Shown: positions 1 to 7,432 of the stretch, piece by piece
Position numbering within the stretch: the first letter of the stretch is position 1
How the letters are laid out: every line of letters starts with the position of its first letter
Origin: an uncultured Verrucomicrobia subdivision 3 bacterium
GTDB taxonomy: Bacteria > Verrucomicrobiota > Verrucomicrobiia > Limisphaerales > UBA11358
Assembly (NCBI GenBank): GCA_903850425.1
Contig: CAINLR010000093.1
Coordinates: 55,594-119,593, forward strand
Length of the DNA stretch: 64,000 nucleotides
Direction of reading: 5' to 3'
Notes under the pieces: generated by a model
Databases searched by the model: none
Told to the model about the DNA's origin: nothing
What the model saw: the letters and a program-made list of their open reading frames with translations, nothing else
Program-made: the position numbers and the translations under genes

Positions 1-1
1 G

Positions 2-436
2 GGCGTGATGTCGGCGCTGGGCTTGGGACTGTTGTTTCTGCTGCTGGCGCTGGGGTTCGCGCTCATCCACAAGTTCACGGTGGACTTTGTGGTGCCGATC
101 CAGTTTCTGCGCGGCGGAAACTGTCTGGCGGCCTGGCGCGAATTGAACCAGCTGCTGGCGGGCAACCCGGGGAGTTTCACGTTGTATATTTTATTTCAGA
201 TCGTCCTCACAATGGCCATTGGAGTCGTTGTATTGCTCGCGATATTATTAACGTGTTGCCTCGCCGGCTGCTTGATGCTGGTGCCCTTCGTCGGCACGGT
301 GCTGCTGCTGCCGGTGCTGGTGTTCAAGCGGGCTTATCCCCTCTATTATCTGGCGCAGTTTGGCCCGCAATATAATGTGTTCCCCGTGCCGCAGGCCCTG
401 ACTCCGTTGCCATTGGAACCACAGGTGGCGGAATAA
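2..436 (+). CDS. Membrane protein, C-terminal part (cut by window start)
   Basis: The reading frame is open to the left edge, so the true start lies outside the window. The visible 143 or so residues hold three strongly hydrophobic stretches (about residues 4-22, 65-90 and 92-110) separated by a short polar segment with a W-R-E-L-N pattern, followed by a proline-rich tail. This fits the last part of a multi-pass inner-membrane protein of unknown function. It ends 24 bp before the subtilase start and on the same strand, so the two could be co-transcribed. No catalytic motif is visible and no family is assigned. Confidence 0.6.
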   Translation, partial: GVMSALGLGLLFLLLALGFALIHKFTVDFVVPIQFLRGGNCLAAWRELNQLLAGNPGSFTLYILFQIVLTMAIGVVVLLAILLTCCLAGCLMLVPFVGTVLLLPVLVFKRAYPLYYLAQFGPQYNVFPVPQALTPLPLEPQVAE

Positions 437-460
437 CCAACCGGCTTAACTCCTAACCTC

Positions 461-1876
461 ATGAAAAGACTCACGGCATTGGCAGTGGCCAGCCTCGTTT
501 TCGTTTCGTCTGCATGGAGTGCGGTCACGTTGGAGTATCGGATGGATCAAATCCTCATCCAACCCAAGGCTGGCAGCAGTCGCGCTGAGCTCGCGACGTT
601 TCATGCGGTGCATGGTGCCATTGTAAAAAGCACTTTTGCCGCCGTGGGTGGCACGCAAGTCATCACCCTGCCGGCGGGGGAAACGGTGCCGAAACTCATT
701 GCCACTTATCAACAGAGTGGTCTGGTGGAGTTCGCCGAGCCGGATTATTTCGGACATATCTACAGCACGACGCCGAATGATCCGCGCTACTTGGATGGCA
801 CGCTTTGGGGGTTGAACCAAATCCGTGCGCCGGAGGCCTGGGACGTCTTGACCTCGGCCAGCAATATTGTGGTGGCGGTATTGGACACCGGGGTCCGCTA
901 CACGCATGAAGATCTGGCCGCGAACATGTGGGTCAACCCGAACGACGGCGGTCACGGCTGGAATGCGCTCACGCAGACCAGCGATCCCATGGACGACAAT
1001 GCGCATGGGACTTCCGTCGCCGGCGTGCTCGGGGCCGTGGGCAACAATGGCAAGGGCGTCACCGGCGTGGCTTGGAAGGTGCAAATCATGGCCTGCAAAT
1101 GCTTCAACAATTTTGGTCTGGGAAGTGTCTCGGACGTGGTGGCCTGCCTGGAGTATTCCCGGACGAATGGAGCGCGCATTGTCAACGCCAGTTGGGGCTT
1201 CACCAACTCGCTAGCCTTGTCCAATGCCGTGATCAGCCTGCGCGATGCCGGGATCATTATCGTCGCCGCCAGCGGCAACAGCGGCACCAACATTGACCTG
1301 GCCCCGACCTATCCGGCCAGCTATGCGATGGACAACATCGTGACAGTCGCTTCCGACACGCGCACCAACACGCTCGCCGCGACCTCGAATTTTGGAGCCA
1401 CCAATGTTGATCTCGTGGCGCCGGGCGAAGGCATCTACACCACGTTTGGCGCCACCGACAGCTTTTACTATTCCCAGACCGGCACGTCGTTCGCGGCACC
1501 CTATGTGTCGGGTGCCTTGGCGCTGATGCTGGTGAAGTATCCCACAGAGAACTATCAGCAGATTATCCAGCGGTTGCTGAACGCCACCGACCCGTTGCCA
1601 TCGCTGGCGGGGAAATGCGTGACCGGTGGCCGGCTTAACTTGAAGAACGCGCTGAACCCACCCATCTGGCTGGCCGTGATGACGACGACCAATGCCGGGA
1701 CTTTTCAACTGCACCTGACCACGGGCGCGAACCGCGAATGCGTCCTTCAGGTCTCGACGAACTTGACGAGTTGGACCGCCATCTATACCAATACTACCTC
1801 GACCAATGGCACGATTGATTTCACCAACACGATCGGTTTGCCCCGGCAGTTTTTCCGCGCCACGGCCACGCCCTGA
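461..1876 (+). CDS. Secreted subtilisin-like serine protease (peptidase S8)
   Basis: This is a 471-residue exported endopeptidase. A signal peptide (residues 1-20, ending A-W-S-A) is followed by an inhibitor-I9-like prosegment (about 25-100) and the S8 domain (about 110-400). The catalytic triad is visible as D142 in VLDTG, H182 in AHGTSVAG and S343 in GTSFAAP, with N273 in SGNSG as oxyanion residue. After the protease domain comes a module of about 65 residues containing VSTNLTSW and ending in Q-F-F-R-A-T-A-T-P. The same kind of tail closes four other large exported proteins in this window. The start ATG gives a clean lysine-rich signal peptide. It probably acts outside the cell or at the surface; the substrate is unknown. 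Confidence 0.93.
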   Translation: MKRLTALAVASLVFVSSAWSAVTLEYRMDQILIQPKAGSSRAELATFHAVHGAIVKSTFAAVGGTQVITLPAGETVPKLIATYQQSGLVEFAEPDYFGHIYSTTPNDPRYLDGTLWGLNQIRAPEAWDVLTSASNIVVAVLDTGVRYTHEDLAANMWVNPNDGGHGWNALTQTSDPMDDNAHGTSVAGVLGAVGNNGKGVTGVAWKVQIMACKCFNNFGLGSVSDVVACLEYSRTNGARIVNASWGFTNSLALSNAVISLRDAGIIIVAASGNSGTNIDLAPTYPASYAMDNIVTVASDTRTNTLAATSNFGATNVDLVAPGEGIYTTFGATDSFYYSQTGTSFAAPYVSGALALMLVKYPTENYQQIIQRLLNATDPLPSLAGKCVTGGRLNLKNALNPPIWLAVMTTTNAGTFQLHLTTGANRECVLQVSTNLTSWTAIYTNTTSTNGTIDFTNTIGLPRQFFRATATP

Positions 1877-1920
1877 AGATTTATTGAACCGTGAACCAAC
1901 TCAACATGGAAGCTCCAATT

Positions 1921-2442
1921 ATGCAAAGACCAACCGCAGTGACGGTGTTCGGCGTGCTCAACATTGTGTTTGCCGTGTTCGGCATCATCGGGCTGATGGC
2001 CTCAGTGGTGTTGTTCCTGCCGCAATCCGCCCTGGCCCACAATCCGGTCATTCAGTTGATCCATGACAACCCGGCGTATGGGATGTGGATCAAGCTGACC
2101 ATCGGTCTGGGGTTCCTGGCGACCGGAGCCAAGCTGGCCTCGGGCATCGGTCTGCTGCTGCTCAAGCCGTGGGCGCGGCTGCTGGCCATCGGTTATGCGA
2201 TTTACGCCATCGGCATGGTCGTCGTCGGCTCGGTGGTGAATTATTTTTTCCTGATGCGTCCGTTGTTGGAGCAGGCGCAGGCGAAGCAAGGTCCCGAGGC
2301 GGCGGCGGCGATCGGCGGCGCCATTGGCGGAACGGTCGGCGGTTGCTTCGGGCTGATCTATCCCGTCCTGCTGCTGGTGTTCATGCTGCGCCCGAACGTG
2401 GTGGCCGCCTTTCACCAGCCCCCGGTCGGCACCGAGTTGTGA
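1921..2442 (+). CDS. Small multi-pass membrane protein, unknown function
   Basis: This 173-residue protein has four hydrophobic segments (about residues 5-30, 55-75, 80-105 and 130-155) and a glycine/alanine-rich stretch before the last one. The start used is the ATG at 1921, which follows a GGAAG-like ribosome site. GTG 1891 and ATG 1906 are in-frame alternatives but would place a polar leader before the first membrane segment. The pattern (short N-terminus directly entering a V-F-G-V-L-N-I helix) is common in uncharacterised bacterial membrane proteins. It lies downstream of the subtilase on the same strand. No function can be inferred. Confidence 0.75.
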   Translation: MQRPTAVTVFGVLNIVFAVFGIIGLMASVVLFLPQSALAHNPVIQLIHDNPAYGMWIKLTIGLGFLATGAKLASGIGLLLLKPWARLLAIGYAIYAIGMVVVGSVVNYFFLMRPLLEQAQAKQGPEAAAAIGGAIGGTVGGCFGLIYPVLLLVFMLRPNVVAAFHQPPVGTEL

Positions 2443-2538
2443 AGCTGAGTTTTGCGAGCGGATGGATGACCCTCCCGCATGAAAGGACCGAGCTGAACCG
2501 CCCCATTCAACGGCGGTCAATGGACTGGAGGCAATTAG

Positions 2539-3972
2539 TCACGCCGCCAGCAACGCGCGGCACGCCACCTGAAGTTTCTTCAATCCAGCCGGCGTCTTGG
2601 CCTCGATGTAGCAGCGGATGAGCGGTTCGGTGCCGCTGGCGCGAAAGGCGACCCACTCCTTGTTCGGCAGCAGAAATTTGTAGCCGTCGGTCGTGATGAA
2701 CTTTTCCACCGTGAACGAACCAATGCTGGTCAGGCCGCTGCCGAGCTTGGTGAGCAACTCCGCTTTCTTCTCGGGCGCGAAGGAGATGTTGATGCGGTCG
2801 CTGTAAAAATTGCCAATCTTTTTGGAGAGTTCCTTCAGGATTTGGCCGAGCGATTTCTTCTCGGTCGCCACGAGCTCCGCCATGAGCAGACACGCGAGAA
2901 TGCCATCCTTCTCCGGCACATGACCTTTGACGCTCAAGCCGCCGGATTCCTCGCCGCCGACGATGATCGGTTCGCTCTCCATGAGCGCGCCGATGTATTT
3001 GAAGCCGACGGGCGTCTCATGGACTTTCACGCCCAGCAATTCCGCCACGGCGTCCACTTGATGACTCGTCGGCACGGTGCGCACGACCGCGCCGGTCCAG
3101 CCGCGGTTCTTCTTCAAATGATACAACGCGAGCGCGAGAACTTGATTCGGCGTCAGCCACGTCCCGTCCTTGTCCACAATGCCAAAGCGGTCCGCGTCGC
3201 CGTCGAGGCCGAGGCCCATCTGCGCCTTGCCGCTGCGGACCAACTTGCTGACGGCTGCCATGCCATGCGCGTTTGGTTCGGGATGAATCCCGCCGAATAA
3301 CGGATTTTTCTCATCGTGAAAACGCGTGACTTGCACGCCGTTTTTTTCCAGCAACGTGTCGAGATAGCCGCGCCCGGTGCCATACATCAGCTCCACGGCG
3401 ATCTTCATCTTCGCCTTTTTAATGACGTCGAATTTGATGAACTTGTGGAGCGCCTTGAAATATTCCGGCTGCGGGTTGATTTCCTTGCAGGTGAATGTGC
3501 CGAATTGCGCCGCGTTAAACGTCCAATGCGCCGTCTGCAGCTTGACAATGTTTGCTTCGATCTGATTGGTCACTTCCGGCGTGGCTGGCGCGCCGTTGTA
3601 AGTGGAAAACTTCAGCCCCTGATACTCCGCCGGATTGTGGCTGGCGGTCATGTTGATGCCGCCGATCGCTTTCTTGTGGCGGATCGTGTGGGCGATGACC
3701 GGCGTGGGGGTTTCGCGATCACAGAGCAGCGGCTCGATACCGTTCGCCGCCAACACTTCGGCGGCGGCGAGGGAAAATTCCCGGCCCAGAAACCGTGCGT
3801 CGTGGCCAAGGATCAAAATCGGCTTGCGGCCAGACACGGCCGAGTCCGGCTTGCGGAGTTCAGCGTTCAAGTAATCCGCAATGCCCTGCGTGGCCACGCG
3901 GACATTCTCAAAAGTGAAATCGCGCGCAATGATCTCGCGCCAACCAGAGGTGCCGAATTTGATGGATGTCAT
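2539..3972 (-). CDS. Phosphoglucomutase/phosphomannomutase (alpha-D-phosphohexomutase)
   Basis: This cytoplasmic enzyme should interconvert hexose 1- and 6-phosphates. The 477 residues match the family's usual length and carry all four signature loops. The phosphoserine loop is TASHNP with S111, the metal loop is DGDADR with D257, D259 and D261, the sugar loop is GGEESGG at 339-345, and the phosphate loop is RASGTEP at 444-450. The N-terminal GTSGWRE is also typical. Phosphoglucomutase or phosphomannomutase preference cannot be settled by eye, and the GEESGG loop does not decide it. The gene is convergent with the small membrane-protein gene, and its promoter side is occupied by a palindromic dispersed repeat. 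Confidence 0.93.
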   Translation of the reverse strand: MTSIKFGTSGWREIIARDFTFENVRVATQGIADYLNAELRKPDSAVSGRKPILILGHDARFLGREFSLAAAEVLAANGIEPLLCDRETPTPVIAHTIRHKKAIGGINMTASHNPAEYQGLKFSTYNGAPATPEVTNQIEANIVKLQTAHWTFNAAQFGTFTCKEINPQPEYFKALHKFIKFDVIKKAKMKIAVELMYGTGRGYLDTLLEKNGVQVTRFHDEKNPLFGGIHPEPNAHGMAAVSKLVRSGKAQMGLGLDGDADRFGIVDKDGTWLTPNQVLALALYHLKKNRGWTGAVVRTVPTSHQVDAVAELLGVKVHETPVGFKYIGALMESEPIIVGGEESGGLSVKGHVPEKDGILACLLMAELVATEKKSLGQILKELSKKIGNFYSDRINISFAPEKKAELLTKLGSGLTSIGSFTVEKFITTDGYKFLLPNKEWVAFRASGTEPLIRCYIEAKTPAGLKKLQVACRALLAA

Positions 3973-4020
3973 AAAATGTAATTCAGGGTTTGGCCTGAGT
4001 ATGCCGCCTCGTTCCAGTTG

Positions 4021-4170
4021 CTGATTAGCACCGTGGCTTCAGCCCGGTGGCGTGGGACTGCGACGAATGCAAAGCCGTTTTAACGGCTTTGGCGCGCGAC
4101 ATAAAACCGTTGAAACGGTTCGCCACGTTTAGTTGTTTTCTCCACCGGGCTAAAGCTGCGGTGTTAATCA
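4021..4170. repeat. Dispersed four-stem-loop element, copy 1
   Basis: The ends are an imperfect inverted pair, CTGATTAGCAC and GTGTTAATCAG. Inside lie hairpins around GGCTTCAGCC, AAGCCGTTTTAACGGCTT and AACCGTTGAAACGGTT, and a right-hand CACCGGGCTAAAG segment. The same architecture recurs at 34260-34420 and 46182-46324. The element fills most of the gap between the nuoA stop and the phosphohexomutase start. It has no coding capacity and resembles a REP- or MITE-like non-autonomous repeat. Confidence 0.85.
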
Positions 4171-4179
4171 GAACGGCCC

Positions 4180-4581
4180 TCAGCCTTTCCAGTCGAAAGC
4201 TTTTTTCTGCAACGCGTAAATGTAGCCCGCGAACAGGATGCCGAGGAACGAAATCATCGAGCCGAGGATGAGGTTGCGGGTGGCGTGTTCGGCCAACATA
4301 TCGCGATACACGACGGCCCACGGATACATGAACACCACTTCGATATCGAACAGAATGAACAGCATCGCCACGAGATAGAATTTCACCGAGAAGCGCGAGG
4401 TGCCTTCGCCGATCGGATCCTTGCCGCATTCGTAGGGGGCGTCCTTGGCCTTGAAGGATTTGGCAAATTTGCCGAGCAGCACGGAGATCACCAGCGACCC
4501 GCCCGCGAAACCGACGGCGGCGGCCAGCAGAAACAAAACCGGGATGTATTGGGCGAACTGCGTTGGTTGCGAACTTTCCAT
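4180..4581 (-). CDS. nuoA: NADH-quinone oxidoreductase subunit A (complex I)
   Basis: This is the 133-residue membrane subunit of respiratory complex I, with three transmembrane helices (about 13-35, 67-90 and 98-120). Family landmarks are APYECG (48-53) in the first cytoplasmic loop and FDIEVVFMYPWA (78-89) in the second helix, whose acidic residue E81 belongs to the proton path near the quinone site. NuoA is normally followed by nuoB and the rest of the operon. Here the next gene downstream is a phosphohexomutase beyond a dispersed repeat, and DJ-1/PfpI lies upstream, so this copy stands alone. It could be a second, detached nuoA or a subunit for an operon elsewhere. Confidence 0.93.
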   Translation of the reverse strand: MESSQPTQFAQYIPVLFLLAAAVGFAGGSLVISVLLGKFAKSFKAKDAPYECGKDPIGEGTSRFSVKFYLVAMLFILFDIEVVFMYPWAVVYRDMLAEHATRNLILGSMISFLGILFAGYIYALQKKAFDWKG

Positions 4582-4612
4582 TGGCGAAATACTAGAAACT
4601 ACGGCGGAAAAT

Positions 4613-5140
4613 TCAATGACGAAAACGGGCGTCGAGAAACTTCACCATCGCCGCCCCGAACGGCGCGAGGTCGCGCGGCGTGCGGCTGGAAATCAGATTG
4701 CCATCCACCACCACCGGTTCATTCACCCAGATGCCGCCGGCATTTTCCAAATCGTCCTTGATGCCCAGCGAGCCGGTGACGCGTTTGCCATTGAGAATTT
4801 TAGCCGAGATCGGAATCCAGCCGCCGTGGCAGATGAAGGCAACGAGTTTGCCTTGCTCAAAAAACTCACGCGTGAGCGACAACACCTTCGCGTCGCGACG
4901 CAACTTGTCCGGCATGAAACCACCGGGCACGAGCAGTCCGCAAAAATCGTGGCTCTTCGCGTCCTGCAACAGCAGATCCGACGCCGCGGGATAACCGTGT
5001 TTGCCGGCGTAGGTTTTGATTTCCGGCGCGGCGCATTTCAGCGTGTAGCCGGATTCCTCCAAACGCAGCTTGGGATACCAGAGTTCCAAGTCTTCATAAA
5101 TGTCGTCGAGAAACGCGAGCACGGTTTTGTTTTGTTCCAT
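4613..5140 (-). CDS. DJ-1/PfpI family protein
   Basis: This 175-residue protein has the flavodoxin-like DJ-1/PfpI fold. The nucleophile-elbow cysteine is C104 in FICHGGW, followed by H105, and the conserved acidic residue is E16 in YEDLEL. Family members include intracellular proteases, deglycases and chaperones, and the exact activity cannot be read from sequence. The gene ends 31 bp before the nuoA start on the same strand, so the two may share a transcript. There is no signal peptide, so it should be cytoplasmic. Confidence 0.88.
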   Translation of the reverse strand: MEQNKTVLAFLDDIYEDLELWYPKLRLEESGYTLKCAAPEIKTYAGKHGYPAASDLLLQDAKSHDFCGLLVPGGFMPDKLRRDAKVLSLTREFFEQGKLVAFICHGGWIPISAKILNGKRVTGSLGIKDDLENAGGIWVNEPVVVDGNLISSRTPRDLAPFGAAMVKFLDARFRH

Positions 5141-5301
5141 GCCGGAGTTATTCTCGAAAACCGGCCGGGATACAAGCCTACAAGTCTTGCCAGCATCGCT
5201 CCGGCCGATGAGGTCGTTGTATTTTTCGATTCAAGTTCCTGCCGCCATTCGGTTAACGTCAGGCAACGAAAGCGAAGCATGCAGAATGCGGAAAGGTAAA
5301 T

Positions 5302-6702
5302 ATGAACAACCTCATCAAACTTGAAGCGGAACCGTTGGGCTGGAAAAAGTCTTTTCTGTGGTCGGCGCTGGCGGTGGCGTGTTTTCATCTCGCTTACACC
5401 TCGCTGAAATTTCCGGCGGCAGGGCTGTTTATTTTTGGCTATGCCTTGGGACTCGTCCAATTGACCAATCAATCCAGCGTTCGCCGGGCGTTTTATTTTG
5501 GGCTCGTCACGGCTTATCTCTGCTACGCGCCGCAACTGTTCTTCATGTGGCGCATCTTTGGTCCATTTGCGATTGTGCTCTGGCTGGTGCTGGCGTTTTG
5601 GGTCGGGCTGTTCGCGGCGATTGTTTGCGGCAGCCGCCGGCGCTGGGGACCCTCCAGAACCGCGTGGCTAATTCCAATCGTTTGGACGGGCATCGAATAT
5701 TTCCGCAGCGAACTCTATTACTTGCGGTTTTCGTGGCTGAACATTGGCTTTGCGTTTCCGCTCCCAGTTTTTGGCATGTATGGCGTCGGCTTCCTGGCAT
5801 TTGGAATAATTGTTGGGTTCTATTATTGGCGCGCGTTCAAGGTGACTTGGTTCGAAAGCATTTTGATTCTCGGAATTGTGTTGGCTCTGTTGGCTTTTTA
5901 TCTTCCAACGCTCGCTAAATCCAAGTGGAAAACAACGCCGGTTACCCTCGTTGGCGTCCAAATGGAATTCCCGCCCGAGCACGTCCTCCCCAAAATCCTC
6001 GATCAAGCGCTGGCCAAAAATACCAACGCGCCCATTTTCGTCCTGAGCGAATACACTCTTGACGGCGGCGTTCCGGCGGCGCTGACAAACTGGTGTCGCG
6101 ATCACGCGCGCTACCTCGTGGTCGGCGGCAAAGACGTCGTCACCAACGACGTTTATTTCAACACCGCCTTCGTCATTGGCACGAATGGCGAGATTGTCTT
6201 CAAACAGGTCAAGCTCGTGCCGATTCAATTTTTTCACGACGGCCTGCCCGCGCCAAAACAGGAAGTTTGGAATTCGCCCTGGGGCAAGATCGGCCTCTGC
6301 ATCTGCTACGATTTGAGCTACACGCGCGTGACGGACGAACTGGTAAAGCAAGGCGCGCAACTCCTGATCGTCCCGACGATGGACGTGGCGGAATGGGGAC
6401 GGCATCAACACGAACTGCACGCCCGCGTCGCGCCCGTCCGGGCGGCGGAATACGGCATCCCCATTTTCCGGCTGGCAAGTTCGGGCATTTCTCAAGCGGT
6501 GACCGGCGGCGGCAGCGTCGTGGCTCAAACGAAATTCGGCGGCAACGGTGATCTGTTGACCGCGCAACTCCGATTGCCCGCGCGCGGTTCAATTCCGCTG
6601 GACCGCGACCTTGCGCCATTTTGCGTTGCCATCACCGGCATCGTCACGACGGCGCTGCTTGTTTTGAGCTGGCGGGACAAGCGTGTGCGAAAGCACCGTT
6701 GA
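5302..6702 (+). CDS. Apolipoprotein N-acyltransferase-like membrane nitrilase
   Basis: This 466-residue protein combines an N-terminal block of about six membrane helices (residues 17-200) with a carbon-nitrogen hydrolase domain (about 213-440) and one final helix (about 436-458). The nitrilase triad is present as E250 in VLSEYT, K304 in KQVKLVP and C335 in GLCICYD. This layout is that of Lnt, which adds the third acyl chain to lipoproteins in the inner membrane. It is a little shorter than E. coli Lnt (512 aa), and the sequence is divergent enough that another acyl or amide substrate is possible. A good ribosome site (GGAAAGG, about 6 bp upstream) supports the start. Confidence 0.85.
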   Translation: MNNLIKLEAEPLGWKKSFLWSALAVACFHLAYTSLKFPAAGLFIFGYALGLVQLTNQSSVRRAFYFGLVTAYLCYAPQLFFMWRIFGPFAIVLWLVLAFWVGLFAAIVCGSRRRWGPSRTAWLIPIVWTGIEYFRSELYYLRFSWLNIGFAFPLPVFGMYGVGFLAFGIIVGFYYWRAFKVTWFESILILGIVLALLAFYLPTLAKSKWKTTPVTLVGVQMEFPPEHVLPKILDQALAKNTNAPIFVLSEYTLDGGVPAALTNWCRDHARYLVVGGKDVVTNDVYFNTAFVIGTNGEIVFKQVKLVPIQFFHDGLPAPKQEVWNSPWGKIGLCICYDLSYTRVTDELVKQGAQLLIVPTMDVAEWGRHQHELHARVAPVRAAEYGIPIFRLASSGISQAVTGGGSVVAQTKFGGNGDLLTAQLRLPARGSIPLDRDLAPFCVAITGIVTTALLVLSWRDKRVRKHR

Positions 6703-6811
6703 ACCCGGCGCGCGTCGAAAGACAAACTGGCGTGCCAGCGGCTTATGCCCGGAATGAATCTCCCTCAACTAACCCTTAAGTGGCCGATGATTTGGCCGAT
6801 AAAAAGGCATC

Positions 6812-7303
6812 TTGTCGCATAACAACCAACCCATCGCCGCCGCGGCGGTCCGCGAATTTCTCGTCCGGCATCTGGCGGAAGTGTTTTCCACGATGCTCAC
6901 TTTGCCGGCGGTGCCGCTGGCTGAAATCTGCCCGGGCGACGCGCAAGAACGCGTCAGCGGGTCGGTGGGTTTCGTGGGTGAGACCGTGAGCGGCTCGGTG
7001 TATTTGCACGTCCCGGCTCCGCTGGCCGCCCAAATCGCCGGGGCCATGCTGGGCTTGCCGGCGGAAGAAGTCCCCGGCGATGCCGATGTCAATGACGTGC
7101 TGGGTGAGGTGACGAACATGCTCGCCGGCGGATTAAAATCGTGGTTGTGCGACGCGGGGGCTGCGTGCGCCCTGACCACGCCGGCCATCATTCGCGGCAC
7201 TTCGTTTTACATCATGCCCAGTGAGGGTGTGATCAAAATAGAGTTTGGTTTTGCCAGCGGCGAACACAAGGGAATGGTGGAGACCCACATCAAATTCGCC
7301 TAG
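6812..7303 (+). CDS. CheX-like chemotaxis phosphatase domain protein
   Basis: The 163-residue product matches the CheX family, which dephosphorylates CheY-P. The diagnostic segment is DVNDVLGEVTNMLAG with E99 and N102, corresponding to the E-x-x-N active-site pair, followed by K109. Translation probably starts at TTG 6812, because AAAAAGG lies 5 bp upstream and no in-frame ATG precedes the conserved N-terminal helix. No other che gene lies in the window. It may therefore act on a distant receiver protein or be one of the stand-alone CheX-like regulators. It sits just upstream of the helicase gene on the same strand. Confidence 0.8.
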   Translation: MSHNNQPIAAAAVREFLVRHLAEVFSTMLTLPAVPLAEICPGDAQERVSGSVGFVGETVSGSVYLHVPAPLAAQIAGAMLGLPAEEVPGDADVNDVLGEVTNMLAGGLKSWLCDAGAACALTTPAIIRGTSFYIMPSEGVIKIEFGFASGEHKGMVETHIKFA

Positions 7304-7432
7304 TCGCAGCGGCAAGCTCAGCGAGTCGTGGCGGTCAAGCCCAGCTTCACCGCTGGCAAAAGGGCCGCGAGAATTTCTTTCGGGCGGGATTTTTCTTTCG
7401 TCTTCGTCCATTTGCTCGTTCAATTCCCTGCG

